Source of the DNA: Stenotrophomonas sp. ESTM1D_MKCIP4_1
GTDB lineage: Bacteria; Pseudomonadota; Gammaproteobacteria; Xanthomonadales; Xanthomonadaceae
DNA: 64,000 nt
Direction: 5' to 3'
Assembly: GCF_003086895.1 (NCBI RefSeq)
Contig: NZ_CP026004.1
Location: 965,663-1,029,662 of the forward strand
The notes below the pieces were generated by a model, which did not search any database, was not told the DNA's origin, and saw nothing but the letters and a program-made list of their open reading frames with translations. Of the stretch, positions 16,393 to 25,359 are shown one piece after another. The number at the start of each line of letters is the position of its first letter. Position 1 is the first letter of the stretch. The translations under genes were made by a program, and so were the position numbers.

Positions 16393-17403
16393 ATGTTCAT
16401 CTACGTAGATGAGTCTGGCAGCTTTGTTCCTGCTGCGAAGAGCGACAGTTGGTGCGTCGTTGCGGGGTATGCCGTCCCAGAGGTGGCCCGGAGGCGCGTA
16501 GAGCAGTCGCTAAACCTGCTCAAACGGGGCTTGGGGCGCGTATTTCAGGATGAGGTCAAACTGAAAGACTTGTCGGAAGCGCAGCTGAAGCGTTTCCTAG
16601 GCGAGCTTGGCAAGTTTGAAGCAACGCTCTTCATCTCTGCGATTGACCTTGGCCATCAAGACCCAAAAGTAGTTTTGGCCCATCAAAAGAGGCAGGTCGA
16701 GAGTGTTCGAGCCAACCGGCCCAACATGCTCTACGAAGAGGGGCGTGCTTCCATAGATGATCTGTCGGGGAGGCTGGAGCGCCTGTCTCCGCAGCTATAC
16801 ACCCAGATGGTGGCCCAGATAGACCTGTTGGATCAGGTCTATCGGACGACTACGCTCTACTACGCCCAACGGCTGCCGGCCACACTTAGCAGCTTCAAGT
16901 GGCGCATGGATGAGAAGAACTCAGCCCGTCCGCTGTTTGAGCAAACGCTGACCCATATGGCCCCTGGACTTATCCAGGCCAAGTCGCTGCGCGACCCTGG
17001 GATCTTTGTGGAGGGTTTCGATTACTCTCACTTCGAGAAGCGATTTAGAACCGCACCTGAGGACATTCCAACCTACCTTCAAGAAGCGGTTGGCCACCCC
17101 ATCAAGTCAGCGGTCAACTTGGGCGCAGTCCTGCGGGATTCGAAGTTTGTGCGCTCGCATGATGTTCCTGGCGTTCAAGTGGCGGACCTATTGGCGTCTG
17201 CATGGCGCAGGCTCTTGAGGGGAGAGTTCGATGACAACGACGGGATCGCGCATCTCTTGGGCCGACTGACGGTTCAGCGGCAGAAGCCGAACCCGCCCAT
17301 CCATTTGTTGTTGCTGGGCGAAGAGCGGCTAGCAGAAGGGTCAGCCTATCGTGCAGCCTTGATAGCTAGAAGCAGTGCAAGGGCCATGCTGCGCAAGCGT
17401 TAG
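16393..17403 (+). CDS. DUF3800 protein (RNase H-like fold)
   Basis: The 336-residue protein opens MFIYVDESGSFV, the DUF3800 hallmark with the DE pair at 6-7. It ends with the second hallmark DVPGVQVADLLASAWRRLL (about 255-275). The family is predicted to have an RNase H-like fold with those acidic residues as the metal site, and it is common on phages and islands. A good ribosome binding site (GGGAGGGG) precedes the ATG. Its activity has not been inferred beyond the fold; a nuclease role in defence or mobilisation is possible. Confidence 0.8.
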   Translation: MFIYVDESGSFVPAAKSDSWCVVAGYAVPEVARRRVEQSLNLLKRGLGRVFQDEVKLKDLSEAQLKRFLGELGKFEATLFISAIDLGHQDPKVVLAHQKRQVESVRANRPNMLYEEGRASIDDLSGRLERLSPQLYTQMVAQIDLLDQVYRTTTLYYAQRLPATLSSFKWRMDEKNSARPLFEQTLTHMAPGLIQAKSLRDPGIFVEGFDYSHFEKRFRTAPEDIPTYLQEAVGHPIKSAVNLGAVLRDSKFVRSHDVPGVQVADLLASAWRRLLRGEFDDNDGIAHLLGRLTVQRQKPNPPIHLLLLGEERLAEGSAYRAALIARSSARAMLRKR

Positions 17404-17495
17404 GCCCCCTGTTCACGAGAGCCTCCGCGTGTGTGGGCTACTCAGGGGTGGGAAGTCCCGGGCTCGCCCGAGACGCCTCATCTTCGCCAAGTGGC

Positions 17496-18887
17496 TTACG
17501 GGTAGAACTTACTTCGGTCTGCTAGGGCGGCGCGGAACTGACCCGTCTGGTAGACCGGAAGCACCACATCAGGGCGATACTTCTCCAGGGCTGCGATCTG
17601 CTTCGTTCTTGCCTGCGCTGGCTTCTTGTGGAAATAGGCCTCGTGCAGCACAGGGACCCGCTTGCTGATGGAGTGGCCGGTGACCAAGGCGATGTCCTCA
17701 TCGGCCACCCCCATGTGGTGCAGTTCCGTGGCAATGGTGTGTCGGAAGGCATGGAACCCGACGCCTTTAGAAAAGCCCAGGTCTTTCATGTATCGGCTGA
17801 ACTGGTTGAGCACGCCTTGGCTGTAACGGGCGTTGGTGTCGCCATTGTCGCGTCGCACGCCGGCAGACAAATGCGGGAAGAGGCGAGGATGGCCGCAAGC
17901 TCGGATGTCCTCCACGAATGCCAGGAACCCAGCGTCGAGCAGCGGTTGGGGAATGGGGATCGTCCGGACGGCTGCTTTGCCTTTTAGGCTTTGGCGGCTC
18001 CGGTTCCTGTCTCTGTGACTCAGGTCCGCGTCCACCGTCTTTCGAATCTTGATGCACCAAACGCCGCTCTCCTGTGCGACATCTGCGAGCTTCAGCTGAG
18101 CAACTTCGTTTATGCGTGCGCCCGTATAGAGTCCAATCATCGGCACCCACCACCGGTGGGGCGCTTTCATGGCCCAAGGGATGAATGTGTTGGGGGCAAA
18201 AATGCGACGCAAATCTTCCTCGTCAAACAAGCGCTCTGCCTTGTCGGGGTCAATGACCAGGTCCTTTTTCGCCTCTGGGAAAAAGTGCATGGGAGAGCCC
18301 ACAATGGCTTTTGCTTTATCCAGCCGGCCAAAGAAGGTGACCAGGAACCTTCGGTGCTTTTCTACGGTGGCCGGTGCGGGCGGCTGGACGCAGAGCGCCT
18401 TCCCCTGAGCCACCGCCTGCTCATACGTGAAGTTCCGATACTGAGGGTCCGACTGGAGAAGCGGTGGAGCCCAACGCATCAGCTCCCAGAGTCGGTAGAT
18501 ATGCACGTGGTCGACCCGGGACACCGGAATATCCCCGCAGGCCATCAGGAGCATCTTCAATGACCGCGCTGTGGCCTCGATGGTGTTGCGTGTCAGGCCC
18601 ATGCGCTCGCGGTCAGCCAAGTAGTCCCGGATCTCAATGGACAGCAATCGAGCGGGGGCGGCGACGGGGAGAGGCTCAGGGTGGCGCGTGCCATTCTTTC
18701 CAAGGAGTGTTCGACGGGTTCGCTCGCAGGCGTCGTTGATGATCTCTTGAGCATGGATGGCGGCTTCTCTGCCAGTCACGATCATTTCGCCGATGCGGAC
18801 GCGGCCAATGCGCACGTCTGTCAGTTTGAGAGTGCCAGTTGGGTCTGCGAGGTAGGAGTCGAGGTGTTTCGAGGTGGGGGAGGTCAC
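17496..18887 (-). CDS. Tyrosine recombinase (second integrase of the island)
   Basis: A 463-residue phage-type integrase. An N-terminal arm- and core-binding region (about 1-220) precedes the catalytic domain. Catalytic residues are R in LYTGARINEVAQ, HxxR in HAFRHTIATEL, H in VTGHSISK and the tyrosine in LHEAYFHK. It lies in the middle of the island and not beside an attachment site, so it probably belongs to an older or nested element. A perfect 8-base hairpin (CTTCCATC/GATGGAAG at 18895-18915) just before its start may be an operator. Confidence 0.88.
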   Translation of the reverse strand: MTSPTSKHLDSYLADPTGTLKLTDVRIGRVRIGEMIVTGREAAIHAQEIINDACERTRRTLLGKNGTRHPEPLPVAAPARLLSIEIRDYLADRERMGLTRNTIEATARSLKMLLMACGDIPVSRVDHVHIYRLWELMRWAPPLLQSDPQYRNFTYEQAVAQGKALCVQPPAPATVEKHRRFLVTFFGRLDKAKAIVGSPMHFFPEAKKDLVIDPDKAERLFDEEDLRRIFAPNTFIPWAMKAPHRWWVPMIGLYTGARINEVAQLKLADVAQESGVWCIKIRKTVDADLSHRDRNRSRQSLKGKAAVRTIPIPQPLLDAGFLAFVEDIRACGHPRLFPHLSAGVRRDNGDTNARYSQGVLNQFSRYMKDLGFSKGVGFHAFRHTIATELHHMGVADEDIALVTGHSISKRVPVLHEAYFHKKPAQARTKQIAALEKYRPDVVLPVYQTGQFRAALADRSKFYP

Positions 18888-19199
18888 TGCGTTGCTTCCA
18901 TCTGAAGGATGGAAGTACAGATACTGCGGGCCTAAAAATCGTCAACGAAAAATCGGCTTTTTATTCACGGCCTTAGGCATCACCTGAGAGGTGCCGTTTT
19001 GCGTTTCGGCCTAGCCAATCGTACCGCCCCAAAATGCGCTGACATTTACATTTAAATCAATGGCTTGCTTCAGCGGGCATGGCCCATTTTCGGAGTCATT
19101 ACCGTACTGTTTAATGCAATCAAACTAACAAACCATCTTCATTGTCATGAACCCGAGATAAATGATCAATCTGCTTGTTAGCTTGTTTTAGTTTTCCTG
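18888..19199. other. Gene-free gap (312 bp) between integrase and two-gene cassette
   Basis: It holds the CTTCCATC/GATGGAAG hairpin at 18895-18915 and an AT-rich stretch around 19045-19190. I see no open reading frame with coding character, no tRNA and no obvious attachment site. Confidence 0.5.
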
Positions 19200-20312
19200 T
19201 CAGTATGGGAATGCAAGCGATCGTATTTCCTTCCTTATTTGCTCGATACGGCTAGCTACGACCAGGCCATTCGGTCGAATTTTTCTAACTTCATGCGCCA
19301 TGGCAATGGCCGACAAGACCCCGTGGTCAAAAAATGGGTTGAGGCCAATGATGTTGCCGGCCATTCGATCGATAGGGTCCCCGCTGGTCCGAATGCTGAC
19401 ATAAGCCTCAATCGCTCTGTCCATGTCGCCATTGTTGCTGAAGAGAAGCAGGGCAGAGAAGGCAGAGACTAGGCTATACAGGGGCTTCCGCTCCTCGGAG
19501 AGGAACCTGGAAGGCCACTTGACCGACCGCTCCTGCCCAACGATGAAATGCGCCAGTTGTCTGACTTGCTTGTATTTCAGTTGGGTCGAGGAAGGGTCAA
19601 AAATGAGAGCGCCGTCACTTCGCTTGATGCGGGTGGTGATGATGCTTTGGTTCTGGCGCATGAAATAGAGAGCATGGCGTTCGCGATTGAGGACCTCATA
19701 AATGTCCTTGTTTTCATCTATAAACTTCTGGTTTCCAAACTCGTTTGGATCGAAGTCCGGAAGCCTAGCCATCGCGGGCGTGAACCTAGGTGAGGGTGAT
19801 TGATAGTCGTAAGGTAGCTTAAAGATCTCCGCGAGGAAGTCTTGGTCTATCTCGCACTTATATGAGTGCTTCCGTCTGACTTCAAGGAACCATTGGCGCA
19901 TGTTGCGCATGGTCTCCTGAGTAAAAATACCCAGTTCGATCCCCTTGGAGACCCTGTCTCCAATCATTCTCGTCAGTGCCGATTTGGTCGAGTTAAACGT
20001 GACAAGATGGTCATCCAGGGATGAAGTGGTGCCATTGGTCTCAAACTCGCAGAGCTCAAGATGTTCCGGAAAGCGGAAATGAGGCTGGCTTGTAATGTGT
20101 TTTGGATTGGATTTGGAGCGACCAGAGGCGACGACAGCCGGGCTTCCAAGGCCGCAGCCTGGGCAAACAACATCGCCAGTGATAAAGGCTCTATCCGCTT
20201 GCGCAATGTCAGTGGGGTCGGGTTTGGTCGAGCTGTTGGGATTCAACCATGTGAGCAGCTGCACTACATCGTATTCGCCCTTCAGCGTCTTTGAGTAAGC
20301 AGAGATTGGCAT
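19200..20312 (-). CDS. Zinc-finger-like protein of a two-gene cassette (unrecognised)
   Basis: A 370-residue soluble protein I cannot place in a family. Near the N-terminus C50-x2-C53, H78, H84 and C88 (CPGCG ... PHFRFPEHLELCEF) are spaced like a zinc finger, somewhat as in CoiA-like proteins. The middle has an acidic/aromatic stretch, and the end is a Lys/Arg-rich helix. Composition is AT-rich relative to the chromosome. It starts 3 bases after the stop of the membrane protein gene, so they form one operon. Position in an island cargo slot makes a defence role plausible, by inference only. Confidence 0.6.
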   Translation of the reverse strand: MPISAYSKTLKGEYDVVQLLTWLNPNSSTKPDPTDIAQADRAFITGDVVCPGCGLGSPAVVASGRSKSNPKHITSQPHFRFPEHLELCEFETNGTTSSLDDHLVTFNSTKSALTRMIGDRVSKGIELGIFTQETMRNMRQWFLEVRRKHSYKCEIDQDFLAEIFKLPYDYQSPSPRFTPAMARLPDFDPNEFGNQKFIDENKDIYEVLNRERHALYFMRQNQSIITTRIKRSDGALIFDPSSTQLKYKQVRQLAHFIVGQERSVKWPSRFLSEERKPLYSLVSAFSALLLFSNNGDMDRAIEAYVSIRTSGDPIDRMAGNIIGLNPFFDHGVLSAIAMAHEVRKIRPNGLVVASRIEQIRKEIRSLAFPY

Positions 20313-20315
20313 GAG

Positions 20316-20852
20316 TCAAGACTCCATAGACAAACGCTTGCGCGTGTAGCGAACGAACTCGTCGTATTTCGGTGCAAAATCTCGTGCGCTTGCGTTCAGA
20401 GTTGCGGCGCTCTGTATGATCCACTCTGGCCGCTGGCCGCCTCGCTGATTCCAGGGGTAGACCGTGCTCATTTCAGGGTTGCGATCATGGGGCACGGTTT
20501 CGCGCATGAAGTCTTCAAAGAGGCCATGTGCGGCATCATAGAGAGACTTCCGCCTTTTTTCGATTTTCTTGTCCAGGAACTCGAGCTCTGGACGGTCCCA
20601 CTCTCGAACAAAGTCGAATAGGTTTTGCACTTGGGATTTGTAGTAGTCCCCGCCGAAGTCGTGCTCTTTGAGCATTTGAATGCTAGGGTTATGGGGGAAG
20701 TCCCTCAAGAACTTTGCGAAAATCTCTCGGTCATGTCTTACACTCGCCTTTTCTTTCGAGGATCCTAGGAAGGTGGCCGCAATGGCTCCAATGCCCGCTG
20801 CGATAGCTGCTCCGTCCGAAAGGCTAAATGTCTTGTCCGTAGACCAAGACAT
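20316..20852 (-). CDS. Membrane-anchored protein of a two-gene cassette (unrecognised)
   Basis: A 178-residue protein with one N-terminal transmembrane helix (about 11-30, SLSDGAAIAAGIGAIAATFL) and a charged, helical cytoplasmic part containing YDAAHGLFEDFM and YPWNQRGGQRPEW. It is the first gene of the unit with the zinc-finger-like protein. Its start is 56 bases from the divergent open relaxase frame. I recognise no family. A membrane anchor plus a soluble partner is a common layout for sensor/effector pairs, but that is inference. Confidence 0.6.
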   Translation of the reverse strand: MSWSTDKTFSLSDGAAIAAGIGAIAATFLGSSKEKASVRHDREIFAKFLRDFPHNPSIQMLKEHDFGGDYYKSQVQNLFDFVREWDRPELEFLDKKIEKRRKSLYDAAHGLFEDFMRETVPHDRNPEMSTVYPWNQRGGQRPEWIIQSAATLNASARDFAPKYDEFVRYTRKRLSMES

Positions 20853-20908
20853 AACTATATTTAATATTGGGAAGACAATGGCCGCCAGGCCGGCTGCCAG
20901 GAATATGA

Positions 20909-22402
20909 TTCGGACGAGGCAAAGGCCAATCCGCAGTCGCCGCAGCCGCCTACCGGGGCGGTCTGCTGTTGTCCGATGTCATCACCGGACAACAGCACGA
21001 CTACCGCCGCCGGAGCGGGGTGGTGGAGACCTTTTGCCTGGCCCCCCAGGATGCTCCTGATTGGGCCTTGGTGCCCGGCGAGCTCTGGGCCGTCGCGGAA
21101 GCTGCCGAGCGCCGAAAGGACGCCACGGTGGCGCGGGAGTTCGAACTGTCGTTGCCCCACGAGCTCTCGGATGAACAGCGGGCGCGCCTCGCCTTTTCCA
21201 TTGCCGAGGCGTTGGTTGAACGCTACCAGTTCGCCATCCAAGCCAGTATCCACTCTCCCGGGTCCACCGACGGGCTGAACCACCACGTCCATCTGCTGGC
21301 CAGCACTCGGCGCATCGGGCCGGACGGGTTCGGGGAGAAAACGCGTGAGCTCGACGGCGGCGTATCTGGAAAAGTACAAGTCCAGTGGGTGCGGGAAATG
21401 GTCGCTGAAACGACCAACGCACACCTTGAAGAAGCTGGCCTGACAGTCACGATCGATCACCGCAGCCTGGCTGAGCAAGCTCGGGCCGCCTCGGATCGAG
21501 GGGACGAGCTCCAGGCCGTGGCATTGTCTCGAGAGCCTACTAAGCACCTGGGCAAGGCGGCTACGGCCTTGGGCCGCAAGGGCATGGAAAGCCGGCTAGT
21601 GGCAGAGAACGAGGCTATAGCACTGACCAACGTTGAGCACTTGGACCATCTGTCCATGCAGCTTGGGCGTGAGGGCAGGGTGGCTTCTATTCCGGCGTCC
21701 AACGATCGTGCTCAAGCTGGTTCAACGCCTCACGTGCGGGGATTGGCTCCTGGTCTGGAGATTCGAGGCGTTTCCGGGATTCGGTTGCCTAAAGTCCTTG
21801 GTCACCACGACCAAACAGTAGAAGGGCCCGTCAGCTTGGCCGAACGCGTTGTTCAAGCTCTGCGCGACCTTCATGACATTGCGCGCGCCAGAGCAGACCT
21901 TTCGACCGAGCGCATTCGTGAGGGGTTGGAGTGGGCGCAAACCGAGCTTGACCGTGTGGGTGAAACTGTTCCACTGCGGCAGTGGATCACTAAGGCCGTT
22001 CTTCGGGTGCGTGCACTGCGATCCGCGATCCTCGGTCGAGCCATGCGTCTCGTCGCCCTGGGCAGGGCGGAGCGCCTCCACCACATGGCACAACACGAGT
22101 GGGAGCGCTGCAACGCCGACTATCCCATGGGGACCCACGGCTATTCCCGACCCGAATGGACGCGGCGGCGTGAGCGTCGCCTGTCGGCCCTCGAACAGCG
22201 GACAAAAGAGTTGGAGAAGGCTGGATTGCGTGGCTCGGCCGAGGCGCTGGCGGAAGTGGATGCGGACATTCTTCGTAAAGCAGCCGAGCTGGAGGCGATG
22301 CCGCCACCGTCACAGATCGTCCTTGAATCCCAGGTCATTCCGCCCGTTGCCGCGGAATCCCCGGTGCCAGTTTTCAAGCCGAGGCCGCCAACCCTCCATT
22401 GA
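20909..22402 (+). pseudogene. MobA/MobL relaxase frame lacking a start codon
   Basis: The frame encodes a MOBQ-type relaxase. It has SAVAAAAYRGG with the expected catalytic tyrosine (codon TAC at 20951-20953), HDYRRRSGV, and the metal-binding HHVHLL. A long helical C-terminal part follows. These enzymes nick oriT and attach to the DNA 5' end. The frame is open only from the stop at 20906-20908, and no ATG, GTG or TTG occurs before the tyrosine. The first possible start, TTG at 20969, would leave the tyrosine out. About 13 residues are missing compared with R1162 MobA, so I treat it as 5'-truncated. A hairpin terminator follows. Confidence 0.7.
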
Positions 22403-22405
22403 ATG

Positions 22406-22437
22406 AAAGAGCCCCGCAGAAGCGGGGCTTTGTCTTT
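22406..22437. terminator. Terminator between relaxase frame and convergent small gene
   Basis: Stem AGCCCCGC/GCGGGGCT with an AGAA loop, followed by TTGTCTTTC and preceded by AAAGA, lies between convergent genes. Confidence 0.65.
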
Positions 22438-22808
22438 CAGTGGACGGTCGGGCCAGTGGAAGGCTTTCGAGGGGACGGCGCTGGAGCCAGTCCGCGCGCC
22501 TTGCGCCATTCTTCCAGCGAAAGCAACGTTGGCGGCCCTTGCTCACGGTTAACGGTTGCTGCCCGCGCAGGCGCGCGGTCTCCTGGGCTGGGGGCATAGG
22601 CTTGTTGCACCTGGCCGGCAGGAGACGCGGCGAATCGACGCACTAGCGCGGCCGCAACGTCGAGGGCGTGCTGGATATCGGCTTTGCGTTCAGCAACATC
22701 TCTTGTTCCTCCCTGCGCAATGAGCGCGGCAAGAAGGCGGCTGGCGATACGAAGTTCTACGTTGGCAGGCATTGGATCTCTGAAGCTCTCAGTGTGAAGG
22801 GTCTTCAC
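22437..22808 (-). CDS. Small hypothetical protein beside the relaxase
   Basis: A 123-residue protein, or 111 residues if it starts at the second methionine (22772). The N-terminal half is helical (ELRIASRLLAALIAQG, ADIQHALDVAAALVRRF). The C-terminal half is Pro/Ala/Arg-rich and probably disordered. It is convergent with the relaxase frame. No family is recognised; accessory proteins of mobilisation are often of this size, but nothing in the sequence proves such a role. Confidence 0.45.
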   Translation of the reverse strand: MKTLHTESFRDPMPANVELRIASRLLAALIAQGGTRDVAERKADIQHALDVAAALVRRFAASPAGQVQQAYAPSPGDRAPARAATVNREQGPPTLLSLEEWRKARGLAPAPSPRKPSTGPTVH

Positions 22809-22953
22809 ATCGAAGCACCGATCTGGAGATCCGCAAGGGACGGAATCTGCTCTGGTTCACAGATATGAGAAGTGATGCTTGATGCCTAGGCGCTTAGTGA
22901 CTGCTCGGGCTTCCAAGCTCACTGCCGTTGCCCCAAGAGTTCACCGCCATACC

Positions 22954-23427
22954 CTAGATGGTGGGATATGCGATCTTCTCGTTATGGTCGCTGTGGTCAT
23001 CGGACCAGATGAGGCGAATAGGTTGCTTGCCTTGAGTGCCGAGGTGAACCATCGCCATAAGTTCGACTGACTGATGGGGTTCCATGTATTCCAAGGGGAA
23101 CTTTGAGTTGATGTCGGACTGACTTAGGCAGTCGGTGCCTTCGAGCGGCTCCACGCGCACATTGCGGGCAACAGCCTTGCCTTTGTTGAAAACCCTGAGG
23201 CGATACTTGTTGCTTCCCAGCTTGTTGAACGAGGCGTGCAAGTCGGCCTTTTTCGCGTTTGCTGCTTCACCTGACTCCTTTTCCAGAAGAAGTTTGTTCA
23301 AGCGTTCTTGGCTCTCGTTCAGCTTCTTCTGCCGATTGTTGAACCGGAGGGTCGTCCAAGTAGCGAAGCCCGACAGCAGCAAGGCTGCAGACGCGATTAC
23401 GTCTGCGGTTTCAAAGGCTATTGGCAT
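22954..23427 (-). CDS. Single-pass membrane protein (unrecognised)
   Basis: A 157-residue protein with an N-terminal transmembrane helix (about 7-27, TADVIASAALLLSGFATWTT), a coiled-coil-like segment (30-60) rich in Lys, Glu and Asn, and a beta-rich C-terminal domain with RLRVFNKGKAVARNVRVEPL, reminiscent of an immunoglobulin-like fold. It follows the zinc-ribbon gene without a gap, so the two are one operon. Function unknown. Confidence 0.6.
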   Translation of the reverse strand: MPIAFETADVIASAALLLSGFATWTTLRFNNRQKKLNESQERLNKLLLEKESGEAANAKKADLHASFNKLGSNKYRLRVFNKGKAVARNVRVEPLEGTDCLSQSDINSKFPLEYMEPHQSVELMAMVHLGTQGKQPIRLIWSDDHSDHNEKIAYPTI

Positions 23428-23718
23428 CTACCTAATCCTGAAGTTCTTGTTGCCCCGGAATGCTTTCTTCAGGGAGTCGTGCAGTTGCTTCTGAAAATCC
23501 TGGGCGACTTGCTTTCCGATCTCTTTGACGTGCTCGTCGATGTTCTCGGCATTTGCTTCTTTGAGCTCATCGCGCGTCATTTCCCGCTCGCAGCCCGCGC
23601 ACTTGATCGGGGCTTCTCCGGATGTCTCCGCTTCGTCGTATTCAAACTGCGTGCCGGCACAAGTCGGGCAGGTCAAGGTGATGGAGCGAGAATACTTGTC
23701 GTCGTTGAGAGACATCAT
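23428..23718 (-). CDS. Small zinc-ribbon protein
   Basis: A 96-residue protein with CxxC pairs at CPTC (about 17-20) and CAGC (about 40-43), forming a probable zinc ribbon, and a charged helical tail ending KAFRGNKNFRIR. The initiator may be the first or second ATG. It is directly followed by the membrane protein gene. The pair sits next to the integrase. I cannot give a function. Confidence 0.6.
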   Translation of the reverse strand: MMSLNDDKYSRSITLTCPTCAGTQFEYDEAETSGEAPIKCAGCEREMTRDELKEANAENIDEHVKEIGKQVAQDFQKQLHDSLKKAFRGNKNFRIR

Positions 23719-23805
23719 GGCCCCCTGGAAGGTATAGGTGGTCTTCGGTTCCTACGCTTTCCTATTTACCACTTTGTCGAACGTTCGCAAGCTGAGGCCC
23801 ATTCA

Positions 23806-25278
23806 TTATTTGAGCAGCCGGGCGAGCGCGGGTAGATTCAATCCATATGAAAGCACTGCAAGCCCTGGCGAAACGCCTTTGAGGCCTTCCAGCTTTTCCT
23901 TGGCCGTGAAGCTGCGGCTGTAGGTCGCGTGGTGCTCATCGTCCAGTTCATGGCCGACCAGCTGGGCGCGCAGCTCGGACACCACGCCAGCCCCCTGGAG
24001 CTCCTGAATCAGCGTTTTGCGGAGGGAGTGGAAGCCGCGTTTGGCCTCTGGCCAGTTCGCCCCGACCTGTTCCAGATGCCGGCCAAAGGCCTTGGTAATC
24101 CAGTTGCCCGCCCCATTTTTGGCGTTCGCCTTGGCGGCGGGGAAGAGCCTTGGGGCCTTGTCGGCGCGCAGGGTGTCCACCCAATCCAAAAATCCCAGCT
24201 CAATGAGGTCCGGATGCACGGGAATGGTGCGCAGGCTGACTTCCGTCTTTACTTTCTGGTGCTCGCCTTCGTCCGAGATGCGGATGCAGGGGAGGCCGTC
24301 CACCCTCAACACGTCTTCGACCAGCAACTGGCCGACCTCTGACGCCCGGGCACCCGTGTAAAGCCCAATCAGGGCCGCCCAACGGGCGGAAAGGGCCAGC
24401 TCTTCGAACGCGGCCGGTGCAAACAGTGCTTGGACCTGATGGCTGTCATAGGCCTTGAAGCCGAACTTTTTCCGCGCCCGCTTCTCGCGGGTGGAGTAGG
24501 TGACATGGCCTGCGGCCGGGTTGTCCCCCTTGGGATAGTGGCCCGAGGCCATGGCCCACTCGAGGAACCCACCCTTGCCGCCAATGTAAGACTGTTTGTT
24601 GGTCAAGGTGGGGGTGGCTGCGCCCCCGTCCCGCATGTGCTGATACCAGCGGGCCAAGTCGGAGCGGGTGATGGAGTGGAGCTTGGACTTATCGCCCAGG
24701 AAGGACACCAGTGCCTCAATGGCGGTCTTCTTAATGGTGAACGTCTTGGGCAGGCAGCCGGGTTGGATGCTGGCCAGCCAAGCGTCCCGGGCCTTGCCCA
24801 GGGTGATGGTCTCCACGGCGGGCCTTGAGATTCGGTTGGGCGTGGGGAGGGGCGCAACCTCGTTGCGAATAAGCTCAGAAAGGGGGCTGGGCCGCTGGGC
24901 CGTCAGTTCCATCATCTGCTGATAGAGCGTCACGTCCTCTGGAGTGTCGATCTGCCAGTGCTCAGTGATCGTGCCGTCTGCGGCCTTGGTCCGGTTCAAG
25001 GTCAGCTTTTGGAGCGGGTCGCCACTGGTCAGGCGATCCAGCAGCGCCTCGATGTCCTCTTCCTTGATTCCCATGCGTTGCTCCCTCAGCGCCTCGAACG
25101 CCTGAGCATAGCGCGCAGCCAAGCCGAGGGCGCGCAGCTGGGCCACGGCCAGCTCGGACGTGCGAAGGGTGCGCTTAAAGATGCGTCGGCCAATGATGGT
25201 CTGGAGATCGGCGGGGACCCGTTGCCGGAAGGACCAAAGCCCAGAGGGCGCGCGAACAAGATGGTGTGGGATGCGCAT
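23806..25278 (-). CDS. int: Tyrosine recombinase, integrase of the tRNA-Ser island
   Basis: A 490-residue integrase with a DUF6538-like N-terminus (MRIPHHLVRAPSGLWSFRQR), a SAM-like core-binding region (about 210-310) and a catalytic domain. Catalytic residues are R in LYTGARASEVGQ, HxxR in FHSLRKTLIQEL, H in LVGHELDDEH and the tyrosine in HATYSRSF. I chose the ATG at 25278; the upstream extension in frame runs through the tRNA gene. Its position immediately inside attR, 82 bases from the repeat, marks it as the enzyme that integrates the island into tRNA-Ser(GGA). Confidence 0.92.
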   Translation of the reverse strand: MRIPHHLVRAPSGLWSFRQRVPADLQTIIGRRIFKRTLRTSELAVAQLRALGLAARYAQAFEALREQRMGIKEEDIEALLDRLTSGDPLQKLTLNRTKAADGTITEHWQIDTPEDVTLYQQMMELTAQRPSPLSELIRNEVAPLPTPNRISRPAVETITLGKARDAWLASIQPGCLPKTFTIKKTAIEALVSFLGDKSKLHSITRSDLARWYQHMRDGGAATPTLTNKQSYIGGKGGFLEWAMASGHYPKGDNPAAGHVTYSTREKRARKKFGFKAYDSHQVQALFAPAAFEELALSARWAALIGLYTGARASEVGQLLVEDVLRVDGLPCIRISDEGEHQKVKTEVSLRTIPVHPDLIELGFLDWVDTLRADKAPRLFPAAKANAKNGAGNWITKAFGRHLEQVGANWPEAKRGFHSLRKTLIQELQGAGVVSELRAQLVGHELDDEHHATYSRSFTAKEKLEGLKGVSPGLAVLSYGLNLPALARLLK

Positions 25279-25330
25279 CGAGAGATGTGTCCCGATTTGT
25301 GTCCCGCCGAAGGTCACCCCAGAAAAGCAA

Positions 25331-25354
25331 AAACCCCTGCGTAAACAGGGGTTT
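25331..25354. terminator. Island-borne terminator now behind tRNA-Ser(GGA)
   Basis: Stem AAACCCCTG/CAGGGGTTT with a 6-base loop lies 9 bases beyond the tRNA 3' end on the minus strand and is followed there by TTGCTTTTCT. It replaces the native terminator palindrome, which was displaced to 11517-11572. Confidence 0.75.
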
Positions 25355-25359
25355 GCGTA

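Noticed and set aside
20680..21060. 126-residue plus-strand open frame that could supply the relaxase N-terminus
   Set aside because: It is in another frame, antisense to the membrane-anchored protein gene, and its product shows no relaxase motif.
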